Shown: positions 31,665-41,345 of the stretch, piece by piece
Layout: each line of letters opens with the position of its first letter
Position numbering within the stretch: the first letter of the stretch is position 1
Source: Panaeolus papilionaceus
Taxonomy: Eukaryota > Basidiomycota > Agaricomycetes > Agaricales
NCBI GenBank assembly: GCA_015501605.1
Contig: JADNRZ010000002.1
Coordinates: forward strand, 62,001-126,000
Reading direction: 5' to 3'
DNA length: 64,000 nucleotides
The notes under the pieces: model-generated
The model's input: only the letters and a program-made list of their open reading frames with translations
What the model was told of the DNA's origin: nothing
Database searches by the model: none
Translations under genes and position numbers: made by a program

Positions 31665-32659
31665 TCATTCTCGATTTCAGGTGGGCGAGTACCTCTTTCA
31701 TAAGTAGGTACTGTACATCTCTCGCCTGAGTTTGGGTCTGTAATAGTAATTATTTGAGCACCGTTGGTGCTATTCAACACTTCACTTGCAGTCAATACAT
31801 CAAATGGTCGCCCAAGTAGGATACGGTAGGCTGGATCTCGCATAATATGCACCTGTAGGTAGACTTCAATGTTACCTATTTTAAATGGCACATTTCTGGC
31901 GAGACCAAGTGTACTTTCCACTTGTTTATTTGCGCTCTGCATCTGAATTCGAATGTCTGGATTCCAAGTTATTCCCAATGATTGCGCGATGCGACAATCC
32001 ATTGAAATTATTTGTGATCCACTATCCAATAAGGCTTCTTCTGAGCGACTTCGATTGACAATTGGGTAGATAGCTCGAAGCCCGTGGGATTCTCGAGCCA
32101 CAAACACCTTCCGTTTTGCCTCTTCAGGGTCTAAGTCCTCCAAATATTGAAGCACTGGGTCGCCTACTATAAGTGACCCCTTCTGCATCCCTTCTGTCTC
32201 TTGTGTGAGAATTGTCACTGTCGGTGCAGGTAAATCGTCCACCTGTACCAAGTTGCATTCCAACATCTCCAATTGTCTCAGTTTTTCTTCACCCTCTTTC
32301 ACATTCTGTCGAGTTCGAGTTATAGCTTTCTTTAGTAATTCACGCGCTGGTGCACATGTACTTAAAAGCTCTCGTGTGGTTAATGTAAATGGTGACTCCA
32401 GCAATTTCTCAACCACTTTACTTGCTAACCCTTCCTCTTCGATCTCTGCTCTATTTCGGTATGATCTCTCTCGTTGTCTTGCTTCGAAATCCTCTCGTGT
32501 CTCAATTCGAGGCTGGATCTCAGAGAGATCAGCATAAGGTAAGCTATTTTTCTCTTTATCTTTTTCTGGGCTTTTGGTAGGCGACTCTTTATTTGAGTTC
32601 TCCGGGAGCTGCGCCTTGGTACGTGTACCTGCTCCCTTCCTCGAACTTACCGGAAACCC
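31637..32659 (-). CDS. Pro: aspartic protease segment of the polyprotein
   Basis: Lies in the -1 frame relative to gag and opens at the gag stop. A polar linker leads into ESHGLRAIYPIVNRSRSEEA and the catalytic LLDSGSQIISM (D-S-G), then LGLARNVPFKIGNIEVYL and LLGRPFDVLT, typical of pepsin-like retroelement proteases. The frame ends at TGA (31637-31639). The reverse transcriptase frame overlaps its last 25 or so bases in the -1 frame, so the enzyme is probably made as gag-pro and gag-pro-pol. Confidence 0.85.
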   Translation of the reverse strand, partial: GFPVSSRKGAGTRTKAQLPENSNKESPTKSPEKDKEKNSLPYADLSEIQPRIETREDFEARQRERSYRNRAEIEEEGLASKVVEKLLESPFTLTTRELLSTCAPARELLKKAITRTRQNVKEGEEKLRQLEMLECNLVQVDDLPAPTVTILTQETEGMQKGSLIVGDPVLQYLEDLDPEEAKRKVFVARESHGLRAIYPIVNRSRSEEALLDSGSQIISMDCRIAQSLGITWNPDIRIQMQSANKQVESTLGLARNVPFKIGNIEVYLQVHIMRDPAYRILLGRPFDVLTASEVLNSTNGAQIITITDPNSGERCTVPTYERGTRPPEIENDSFPKTSMS

Positions 32660-34146
32660 TGCTGATTCTCAGGGTACTGCCTATTTCTGGTGTTCACCAG
32701 CGTTGCTTGCGTCCCATTTACTCCCACATCAGCTCCACCTTCACGCGCATATCTCTCAATTACCTCGTCGCGCTGATCACGGACTTTATTGGTGTAGATT
32801 GACATTCGCGGAGGCTCAGGATCTGGGGTAATAGGTACATATTCCCCTGTCTCATCAACTTCCAGATAATTGCTCTCTCTATTTTTGTGCCAATCGTCCA
32901 CTTTTTCTTTCATTGACTTGTCTTCAGGGAACCGAGGAATCGGACTCCCATCAGGTAAGCGTGTCTTTCCATTTTCAATAATAATCCTATTATTGTCGCG
33001 ATCACCCAGACGGAAGGGACACTCTTGGAACAAGTGGTCCTTGCGTCTGCAATAATAACATGCTCCAGCTTCGCGTTCATTCACAGGTGGATTTCTCGGT
33101 CGATTGAAGTTGGAGTTCCCAAAGCGTGATCCATTAAATGAGTTAGAGGCAGGGGCATATGGCCGCGGGTTTGAGTTCTGAACTCCACCCTGACCCTGGC
33201 TCATACTCTGGAACTGCATACGGGTCTCCTGCATCAACCTTTCGAACATTTCCATCTGTCGTTGTTCGCTCTGCCGCTGCATGTCTTCTAGTTTATTAAT
33301 ATACAATTTAAAGTCACTCAGCCCCTCAATTTTGATTGACTGAGTATCATTTCTTCCTCCTGCAACACTTAAGTTCATATTAGAATCTCCCACGTCACTC
33401 GCAGGTGAGGCATCTGTTAACTTCTGCGCGTGTTGGATCACCCGCGCTATGGTATATCTTTCTTCATTTGACCATTCTGGCTCTTCTGGAATCGCTGTCT
33501 TATTATATCTTGCCAGCGCAACTTCAGCATAGTGCGCGGTTGTCAAATCATTATCAATACTGCTCTTGATGCGCTCCACAAACTCGCGTGAGAGCGCTCT
33601 GAAGAACATCTCAACGAGTTCGCGTTCCGAAGTAATTCCCTTCCCCACAGCCTGTCGTGCTTCAAGCTTCTTCACTTCACCACGGAAAATACGCACTAAC
33701 TCGTGCACTTCATCAGAATGGTGAGTTGTCAAATTTTTATATTTTCGCGCCGCCTCATCGAGACGACGCAAACTTCCTTTTTCCACTTCTCGCGCTTTCG
33801 GATAGCTCTTAATCAATTCTTTCTTAAATTTATCCCAGTCACCTGTCCCATACGAAGGTAAGGCTTTCCACTGATCTTCTGTCTCCCTATCTGTGTATCT
33901 GACTATCTTCTTCATCTTATCTCGTGCATCCGTAATACTAAAATCTGTAAATAATTCTTCCATTTCCATAATGAACCGTGTCAATTCCACGGGTTCGTCT
34001 TTATCAAATCTCGGTGCATTATTATCTCGAGGACTTGGGAATCGCGCTCGCGACCCTATTTGATTACTAGTTACAGTCGCGTTTGTAATGGGTGCTCCTG
34101 GAGGAGTGCCACTACTCGTTCCTGTTCCTGCTCCTCCGTTTGTCAT
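32647..34146 (-). CDS. Gag (capsid-nucleocapsid), 499 aa
   Basis: Structural protein that packages element RNA. The N-terminal part is disordered and is followed by a retrotransposon gag helical domain (VELTRFIMEMEELFTDFS, DRETEDQWKALPSYGTGDWD, KKELIKSYPKAREVEKGS). Near the end is a zinc knuckle, CYYCRRKDHLFQEC, with exact CX2CX4HX4C spacing. The first ATG is at 34146, but the frame stays open for 87 codons further upstream (to a TGA at 34408-34410) without an ATG, and that stretch reads as acidic, protein-like sequence. The stop TAA overlaps GGTAAGT and lies just after the slippery heptamer. Confidence 0.9.
   Translation of the reverse strand: MTNGGAGTGTSSGTPPGAPITNATVTSNQIGSRARFPSPRDNNAPRFDKDEPVELTRFIMEMEELFTDFSITDARDKMKKIVRYTDRETEDQWKALPSYGTGDWDKFKKELIKSYPKAREVEKGSLRRLDEAARKYKNLTTHHSDEVHELVRIFRGEVKKLEARQAVGKGITSERELVEMFFRALSREFVERIKSSIDNDLTTAHYAEVALARYNKTAIPEEPEWSNEERYTIARVIQHAQKLTDASPASDVGDSNMNLSVAGGRNDTQSIKIEGLSDFKLYINKLEDMQRQSEQRQMEMFERLMQETRMQFQSMSQGQGGVQNSNPRPYAPASNSFNGSRFGNSNFNRPRNPPVNEREAGACYYCRRKDHLFQECPFRLGDRDNNRIIIENGKTRLPDGSPIPRFPEDKSMKEKVDDWHKNRESNYLEVDETGEYVPITPDPEPPRMSIYTNKVRDQRDEVIERYAREGGADVGVNGTQATLVNTRNRQYPENQQGFR
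32653..32659 (-). promoter_or_regulatory. Predicted -1 ribosomal frameshift site GGGTTTC
   Basis: In the gag frame the codons are CAG-GGT-TTC-CGG-TAA, so G-GGT-TTC fits the X-XXY-YYZ heptamer exactly. Slipping back one base enters the protease frame, which is open from here on. Two codons remain before the gag stop. I did not fold the downstream RNA. Confidence 0.7.
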
Positions 34147-34448
34147 ATCTTCGGTAAGTGTTTGGCTCCTTGTTCTGCTTGCACTTGCTACTGACTTCGT
34201 TCTCCTGTAACTTGGTTCCTTCTCAAGTCCCGGCTCTACTCCGGCTTGTATCGAACGTTTACTTTGTCTTGGCGGTATCTCGAACGGTGAGTCCTCTTCT
34301 GACTCGTCTTCTTCTAAACTATGGTAATCAACTTCTGTTTCAAGGGTGAGATTGGCAAGTAAATTGCTGATCTCGTCTTCAGTATCTGAATAGCAAGGTA
34401 TGTTTGCTCAATTCTAGAGAGCTTGCTGCTCGTTTCTAATCAATTTCC

Positions 34449-34466
34449 CCCTCGCGGTGGGCTCCA
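34449..34466 (-). promoter_or_regulatory. Primer-binding site
   Basis: Minus-strand TGGAGCCCACCGCGAGGG begins 2 nt inside the 5' LTR. It starts with TGG, the complement of a tRNA CCA end. The matching tRNA would end ...CGGTGGGCTCCA; I cannot name it. Confidence 0.65.
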
Positions 34467-34468
34467 GA

Positions 34469-35473
34469 TGATACGATTGCTCTAAATCCACCCACAAAAG
34501 TGTGGCGAGAACGCTAAGTTCGAGTCACACGAGTATCAAGTAGAATAGAAACAATTGTATTAAGTTCTGGGGAAAATGAAATACAAACGAGTGTTGGACT
34601 ACAATAGAAATGAGTGAAATAATGTGAAATAATTTCAAATTGACGCTAAACGTTGCGCCTGACTTCCAGTTGGTATTTCTGAGTTTAATAGAGCGCGGCG
34701 CGCGCTCTGACTTCTGACTTCCAAATTAGGACTTCTGATATCAAACTAATTTCAAAATCGCGCACTCCGCACGAAAACTTCTATTTCTTCTATCCTACGT
34801 GTCTGCAACGCGCAAACGGCTTCTGCTTCTTCTTCTTCTTCGATTTCTTCGATGCCCTTTCTCGCCTCAACCCTCCCTCCTTATATACCTCGTCGCTCCC
34901 TCTCCCTTGTGACCCTCGGATTAACCTCGGTAGGCCATGTTCCACCTGTTTCCCTCATTTTCTTCTTGTCCCTTCATCGCTTACCAGTTGCTCCACACAA
35001 GCTTATTCAGCTCTTTCTCGGCGTCGTTATTTCATTGGGCGTTCCCTCGTAGCTTGGTAAGCTTTCGTCTTGGCTTCATTGGACCCCTACAAAGGTGGGT
35101 GGGGCTTTTAGTCAGCTTCCTGCTGGGCTGATGTCACTTGTCGGTCCAGGTAAGTCTCGTCGCGTTGTCATTTCTTTATTTAGTATTCTCAATAATGGGT
35201 TACTCCATGCACGAGCGCCTCCCCATTGCTAGGTGTCGGTCCACATCGTCACCAGTCTGAAGCGGAGGTGGGCGTGTGAAAGCGACGCCTGCTCCGTCAC
35301 ATTCCCACCCGATGCTTCTGTGCCTCCGGATTATTAGACGCGCGACCTTAGTTTAAGTAGTCTACTTTTGTTTCACACCCGACAACGAGTCGCGACTCGT
35401 ACTTTGAATATTATCATTTTATTTGCATTTTATTTCGCGCGAATTAACCCCTGGGTACCCGCAAGGGTCATCA
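34469..35473 (-). repeat. Upstream (5') LTR of the gypsy element
   Basis: 1005 bp, same ends and same sequence as 23961-24965 in the stretches compared. It contains a (CTT)n stretch and GC-rich palindromic bits (GCGCGGCGCGCGC). In element orientation it is the promoter copy, reading leftward into gag. Its outer end is followed by ACGC, the target duplication. Confidence 0.95.
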
Positions 35474-36952
35474 ACGCGTGCACGGTGCCGCCGCGCTGCG
35501 CAGTCGCCCGTGTACTGATACGCCCGAATGCAGGATTGGGACATCTGGGTATGGTAGCATCTCGGGTTTCCCTTCTTGTCTCCGCTTGGGCTCTTGTCCT
35601 GTCCAATCCCCTTCGCACTTGGCATAGATTTTCTGTTCTTTCTTCTGTCTTCTTCTCGACAATTCAAGATCCTGCTGTCTTTCTTTCTTTCTTTCTTCCT
35701 CCCCCTCTTTCACTCTTCGTTGTCTTTTCCTCAAGTAATCCGAAGCTCTCTCTCTTTCTGACCACTACCCCTCTCAGACTCCGGCCTACCATAAGAAATC
35801 AATTAATCAAATCAAATCTAACTCCGACCCCGCTCCGGCATTCAGACTCGCCACTTACTCGGCTAACGAGCAGACTCTCACCTTGCCCATCACCATCACT
35901 ACGACCCTGCAGTCCTGCTCGCCTTGGCGCCTGGCTCTGTTGAGATCGGTTCAGTTCGAGGTTGACGTCCACGATACAACCGTCCACGCTCACGCTCTTT
36001 GTTTTGTACTCTCATTTGTGGTGTGCCTCCATACATACTGTACGCCGTTTGTGGATTCTCGACTCGTACGGTGCATACACGACACGCCCGGATCCGACTC
36101 GGATTAATCAACGTGTTCGATTTGGCCCCTTGTTGTTTGTTGTACTCTCTCTCTCCATTCTCTGCACCCTACACGTACCCGCCATAGCCATTCCACCCAC
36201 TCACTCACTCACTCAGTTATTTGTTAACTTGACTTGAGTTAAATCACCCTTTTATTCCTTCTTGTGCACTGTATTTTGTACGCTAGTGTGCATTAGTGTT
36301 GCATTATTCCTTATCACTCTCCTCACTTTACCACTATCGACTCGCCCTCGCCTCTTCTCACCTCTTTATCATCTCCTCACCTCACGCTCGGCCAGCTCTC
36401 TCTCATCTTGCCTCACCTCGCCCTCGCCTGGCAACTCCACACCGCGTTCTAGTGCTTTAATTAACATCCCGCCTCGCCTCGTTTTGTGGAGCTAAAACGC
36501 TATTCGGCATTGGAGTATTTGGGAACGGAAAGGAATATAGGATTAGGAAAGGAAAGGAAAGAGTTTGGACATAGGAAACTAGGAGGAAAGCAAGAGATTG
36601 AAGGAAAAAACTGAACGCAGGACAGAGAAGAAAGATCCAGGAAAGGAAACTATTGCAGGAAGGAGGACAAGACAAGACGGGATTAGGAAGGACAGGACAT
36701 AACACCACAGGATTGGATTGGATTAGGAAGGTTAAACAAGGACGAGCCACGCGATTTCCACTCCGACATTCGCCCTTTCATCCATTCTATTCCGGATTCA
36801 GAATTGTGCTTTGGAGTGATACCACCAGCACCGATACCGAGACGGACATCTACCACCACCACCATCACTGATACCGACGTCTACTAGTACCACTAGCAAG
36901 CACTACGTTACAAACAGTACTATCCCCCACTTGAACGGAAAACGAAAACGCA
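35474..36952 (+). promoter_or_regulatory. Upstream region of the tetraspanin gene
   Basis: Pyrimidine-rich tracts on the plus strand (CTTTCTTTCTTTC, CTCTCTCTTTC) and then a purine-rich GGAAAGGAAAG stretch (36530-36670) precede the ATG at 36953. It may include a long 5' leader. No independent gene is supported. The retrotransposon now separates this region from older upstream DNA. Confidence 0.4.
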
Positions 36953-39900
36953 ATGCAACGCGTCTGGAGCACGTACCTCGACTCGAGCGGGAACGTGATG
37001 CAGCAGCCTCAGCCTGTTGAGCGGGATGGGAGTCCGGGGCCGGGGGGGAAATATGTGAGTTAATGTTTTTTTCTTCCTGATTCTGGTTCTGCGGTTATTT
37101 CTTTGGGTCTATTTTTGAGTTGGGTGCGGGAGGTGCAGAGTGGGTTGAAGACTCTAGGGCGTGGATGGATGCAGGACGGTGGGGAGGGATGGACGGATAT
37201 GAAATCTCCGTCCCGTCCTGTCGTTCCTCGTTTTCATTATCTTATTGAATCGTTATGTGATGATTTTGTTACTGACTGGATCTGTTCCTGTTTTTTTTTG
37301 TCCTGCTTTACGTGTTTGTTGGATTACTTCACCCTCGCCTCACCCAACCACGCCTGATCTCGCCCGTCGCAACTCGACTTGCCACACTCGACTCCCCTTG
37401 TCAATTTTTGTTGAACGACAACGACGCCCTATCAATCAACTACATTACGATATGATACCCTATCCGCGACGCGTCTAATGTTATCACTACGGCTTTCTTC
37501 TCCCTATCTATCTATACGTTTACCCCGCCTTGATATGGGTGTCTAATAACCTCCATCACCTCATTTCAATTCACCCCTCTTCGCCTTCTTTGCACACTTC
37601 TACCCCCGTCTTCTTTTCACCCGCCATCCTTCCTTGTTTTGCGTCACTCCCTCTTGCTTTTCCTCTTATGGCGCCCCAATTTCATCCTCATTTTTGGCTC
37701 TCACTTCTGCACCTCCTTTCCGTCATTTGAATACTGCTGTTGTCAACGCGCCCCGTCGCTCCGTCGTTGTCAATGTCTTGTTTGTCCCGGCCGGATTTTG
37801 GCCATTTGGGGTTTTGTTCTATTTTCGGGGTTATCCTTCTACTTTTGGAATCCTCCGGCGTGTCCCTTGACCTGAATTGATCTCGGGTTAACTTATTTTT
37901 GGTTCCCTTCTTGGTTCTCACCTCTGCGTGAATTTTTGTGCACGTTTTTCTGCGTTGGATTTTTATCCTCGTCCCCGTCGTTTTATTCAACGACGCTTTG
38001 GCCTTTTTCTTCATAACTGCACTTCAATTCGTTACCCCGGACTGACAACAACAACCGGTTTACATAAATCATTTTCCATATCCGCCAACCCAACCTCCCA
38101 TCAAATCAATTCGGCTCCACTATTTTTGCACCCCTCCATTCATTTGACACATCACAACGCCAACTTCCACTTCCACTTCCACTTCCACTTGGAATCTGGG
38201 CACTCCCACCCGCCCTTGTTCCCTGCATTTGATTCTCACCCCCCCATTTTTTTTTTGATTGACCTCTGTCATCAATTCATCATCATCGTCGTCGTCGTTA
38301 ACCCTCCTTTTCCCTCTTTACTTACTCATACGGTCGTTCTTGGATACGACACACACGACGCTCTCTTTCTTCCACCACCACCACCTCTTTTCTCCTCTCT
38401 ACGCACGCTCTTTTACCTTCCTTCTCCCCTGGATACTTGACGCTGCCTTTGCGTTGAATACGGTTTTGGATATAGATGGATAACGGGTCTCCGTGAGTTG
38501 CTCTTCTTACCCCTCCTGCCCTTTGCGCATCTTTTTCTTTATGGTTTTGTGCCCATACCGTGCTGTGTCCTTTCCCTTTTGCTATTCATTTTCTCTTTCT
38601 CCGTTGCCTCTCCTTTTTCCCCTTGGCGTTGTTTGAATTGCGGTTGTGTTGCTTTGGGTTTTCTTATTCGTTTCGGTTACATTCTTGTTATGTTTTTTTG
38701 ATTTGTTGGCGTGATGGGATGACCTACTTCTCTTACGCATTCGGCGGTGGTGTGCCGTGGTTTTGTTTTATTTTGGAGTTGGACTCTGGACGCTTGCTTC
38801 GTGACAGTGTTGTGTTTTCTGTTTTTGGAGTGGACTCCTGTCTACGTCGACGTCTTCTCTTGCTCGTTCTCCTTTCTCTCCTTTATTGGCTGACTTGACT
38901 TGACGTGACTTAACTTGACTTGGCGTCATACCCCTGGCTTGAGTGCGTTACACCTTTTTCTATTCATTCATTCATTCACTTCACTCGCTGGGCATTCATT
39001 CCCGCTTTCATTTCACTCGATCACCCATCTATTTCTCATCGCCGTCTATTCTATTGATACCTCATAACCGTGAGGACAACGGTCAGGTACGGCCTTGTCC
39101 CAGCCTTGGGGTGTGGTGATGATCATGCCTGTATTTTATGGTGGTATTGGTTGGCAGGATGAGTGGACTGTTGCTGGATAGGTGCTGTTGGAATGGGTGC
39201 CGTTGTGGGATGGATTCAGTGCTGTCGCTGTGAATGAGTTTGCCGTCTCCTGAAATAGAGTGCCGTTACAGCCACGGCTTGACAAACTCTCACAGGTCAT
39301 CAGTCATTGAAAGCCATCACGCAACCCTTCTTTTTTTTCTTTTTCGGCCCTATGTAGGCGATTGATTGCCACGTCGAGTTTGTGATCGTGGTGAGCGGCG
39401 AAGTAGAGTGACAGCGTAACGTCTGCGCTGACATCGCATTGCCTGCCTTGCCTTGTTGGTTGTGGTGACTCGTTTTTGCCTTTGACCATTGACTTGCATC
39501 CCGCTTGCTTGCCGTGCTGGTGTCTGCGGTGTTAGACACATACATACACGCACATATTCTCGCCCTTCTCTCCATTTGTTGTTCTGCTTGTCTTTTCACT
39601 TGTGAGGACTGGAAGAGGAGCAAGCATCCTTGGCTTTGCACTGACGTTGCTCACCCTGCATTTGACGACGACGCCGAAGGTGTGCTTGGTGCCAAGTAGA
39701 CGGTGCTCCACCCATCATTAGACATCTTTTTTTCTTTTCTTTGCTCGCTTTCATCGCTTCTAGGACATTCCGGGTTCTTCCTCGTCTTCCTTCTCTTCTC
39801 TCATTCAACTCCCTTCACTCTATCACCTTCTCCAAACCCTCTATAATCATCCAAACTGACGCTTCTCGACCCCCCCAGCCGATCCTCCCGCCGCGCCTCC

Positions 39901-41345
39901 GTCGCATCGCATGCGAACAGCGCCTACTCCCAAGCAGGCTCAACCCGACACATGCTCGCCGACATCTCGTCATCCTCAACCGACTTTTTGAACCCGCCCT
40001 CTGCACCCTTTGCCCGCACCGGCTCATCCGGGGGCCTCAATCTGAATATGAACCATGGACTCAGTTCTGGGCGGGATAGCGGCACGGGGAGCGCGGCGGG
40101 GAGTAATCTGAGCTTGAGTGTGAATTATCTGCCGAGCAAGTTTAGTAGTGCGCTTATGACGCCTGGCGGAGGTGCTAGGTTTAGGAATAAGGCGCGGGGG
40201 AGTAAGGGGGATGGCGGGGATGCGGCGGGGTTGCCGAAGAGGGGCGGCGGGCTTGAGGCGTTTAAGAGTGGGGAGAGCAGGATGCCGCAGGGGCGGAGTC
40301 GGTTGAGGTGGAATAAGTTCAAGTGGTGGTTGTTTTTTGCGAATACTTTGGTTTGTCCTTTCTTTTTCTCTCTCTTTGAGTGATATGGACTGATGATTTC
40401 GTGTTGATAGCTCACGCTGTGGTCCCTCGTCGCGCTCATTATTGCGCTGACGACGTGGTTTGACGTCTGGGAGAACTCGGACGTGGTCAGAGCAGGCAAC
40501 CACCCCGAACTCGTCCTATCCACACTCGCAGCCTGCATAGGCCTCTTCACATCCGTCATCGGATGGTCTGGGATCCTCCTCAACAATCGCAGCTTCCTGG
40601 CATGGTACACCTTCCTCACATGGATCACATTCGCCTTTCTCGTCGTGCCGGGGTACATCACGTACAAAAAGAGGACGTTTAATCTGGAAGGCAAGATCAA
40701 TGCCCAGTGGTCTCAGGCGCTCAAATCGAGCGGTCGACTGAGGATCCAGAATCAACTCAAATGCTGCGGGTACTTCAGCCCCTTCATCGAAGCTACCGTG
40801 TCCCAGACATGCTACTCGCGCTCCGTCCTGCCTGGCTGTAAATTACCGTACCTCCAGTATGAGCGGCGCGTCCTGGGGTGGTGGTACAAGGCGGTTTTTA
40901 TTACTGTGCCGGTGCAGATTTTTATTATGGTCACGGGGCTGTTGTGTAGTGGCCATATTACGTATAGGTTTGGGAAGGGGATGATGCCGGAGGCGTATAG
41001 GTTGAATTTGAGCACGATGGCTGTGATTATGGATAATTATGCAAAGTGAGTACCCCGCCCTCTACATTTCTTTTTTTTTTTTCATGTTTATCTACTCCGA
41101 TGCTAACCCCCTCTTACAGTCAACTCGCAGAACAATACGGGTCAGACGTCGCACAAGAGATCCTCAAGAGATCACAGAGTAACCTCCAATTATCAGACTC
41201 TGGTGCGAGTTATGGCGGGAGCACGCCTGCGCTTGGAACGTTCAACCAGGGTGGTGGTGGTGGTGCGGGGAATAAACCGACGCATGCGCCGATGGCGCCG
41301 TTTCATGCCAAGTATACGAGTATTGGGAAGGGGGAGCAGATTTAG
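36953..41345 (+). CDS. Tetraspanin, basidiomycete type
   Basis: Exon 1 (36953-37054) encodes MQRVWSTYLDSSGNVMQQPQ and a Gly/Pro stretch. The next recognisable exon starts at 39879 with RSSRRASVASHANSAYS and STRHMLADISSS, and runs to 40350. Exons 40411-41045 and 41120-41345 follow. Four membrane segments are visible: FKWWLFFANTLLTLWSLVAL, VLSTLAACIGLFTSVIGWSG, WYTFLTWITFAFLVVPGYIT and FITVPVQIFIMVTGLLCSG. The large loop carries the tetraspanin CCG motif (NQLKCCGYFSP) and further Cys residues. Tetraspanins organise membrane protein complexes, and in fungi some are needed for host penetration or morphogenesis. The exon 1 to 39879 join does not keep phase as read, so a short linking exon is probably missing from my model. 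The 2.8-kb gap is very large for this type of genome. Confidence 0.85.
37055..39878 (+). other. Unusually long intron region in the tetraspanin gene
   Basis: 2.8 kb between exon 1 (GTGAGT donor) and the next recognisable exon (CCCCCCCAG acceptor). It is T-rich on the plus strand with many short pyrimidine tracts, trinucleotide runs (CGTCGTCGTCGT near 38288) and a hexamer repeat (CACTTC near 38166). Open frames inside are short and low in complexity; I saw no transposon protein. A small coding exon may be hidden here. Confidence 0.5.

Larger units (their letters stand above)
23961..35473 (-). mobile_element. Complete Ty3/gypsy LTR retrotransposon (11.5 kb) with an antisense two-gene module
   Basis: Bounded by two 1005-bp direct LTRs with TG...CA ends and flanked by a 4-bp target duplication (ACGC at 23957-23960 and 35474-35477). 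In element orientation (minus strand) the order is LTR, primer-binding site, gag, protease, reverse transcriptase, RNase H, integrase, C-terminal tether-like domain, polypurine tract, LTR. RT-RH before integrase makes it Ty3/gypsy (Metaviridae). Between the end of pol and the downstream LTR lie 2.8 kb holding two intron-containing genes on the opposite strand. The LTR stretches I compared are identical, so the insertion is young. It sits about 1.5 kb upstream of a tetraspanin gene. Pol is interrupted near its 3' end by a one-base frame change, so this copy may depend on others to move. Confidence 0.95.

Noticed and set aside
28212..31707. Plus-strand open frames across pol
   Set aside because: Shadows of the minus-strand pol frame. 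Unlike the antisense module at 25-27.7 kb they lack starts with TATA boxes, introns or continuity.
23957..35478. A 5-bp target duplication for the retrotransposon
   Set aside because: Only 4 bp (ACGC) match exactly; the fifth base differs (GACGC against ACGCG), so I report 4 bp.
37103..39808. Many open frames inside the tetraspanin intron region
   Set aside because: Low-complexity Phe/Ser/Pro- or Arg/Lys-rich frames on both strands reflecting pyrimidine bias; no transposon or domain signature.
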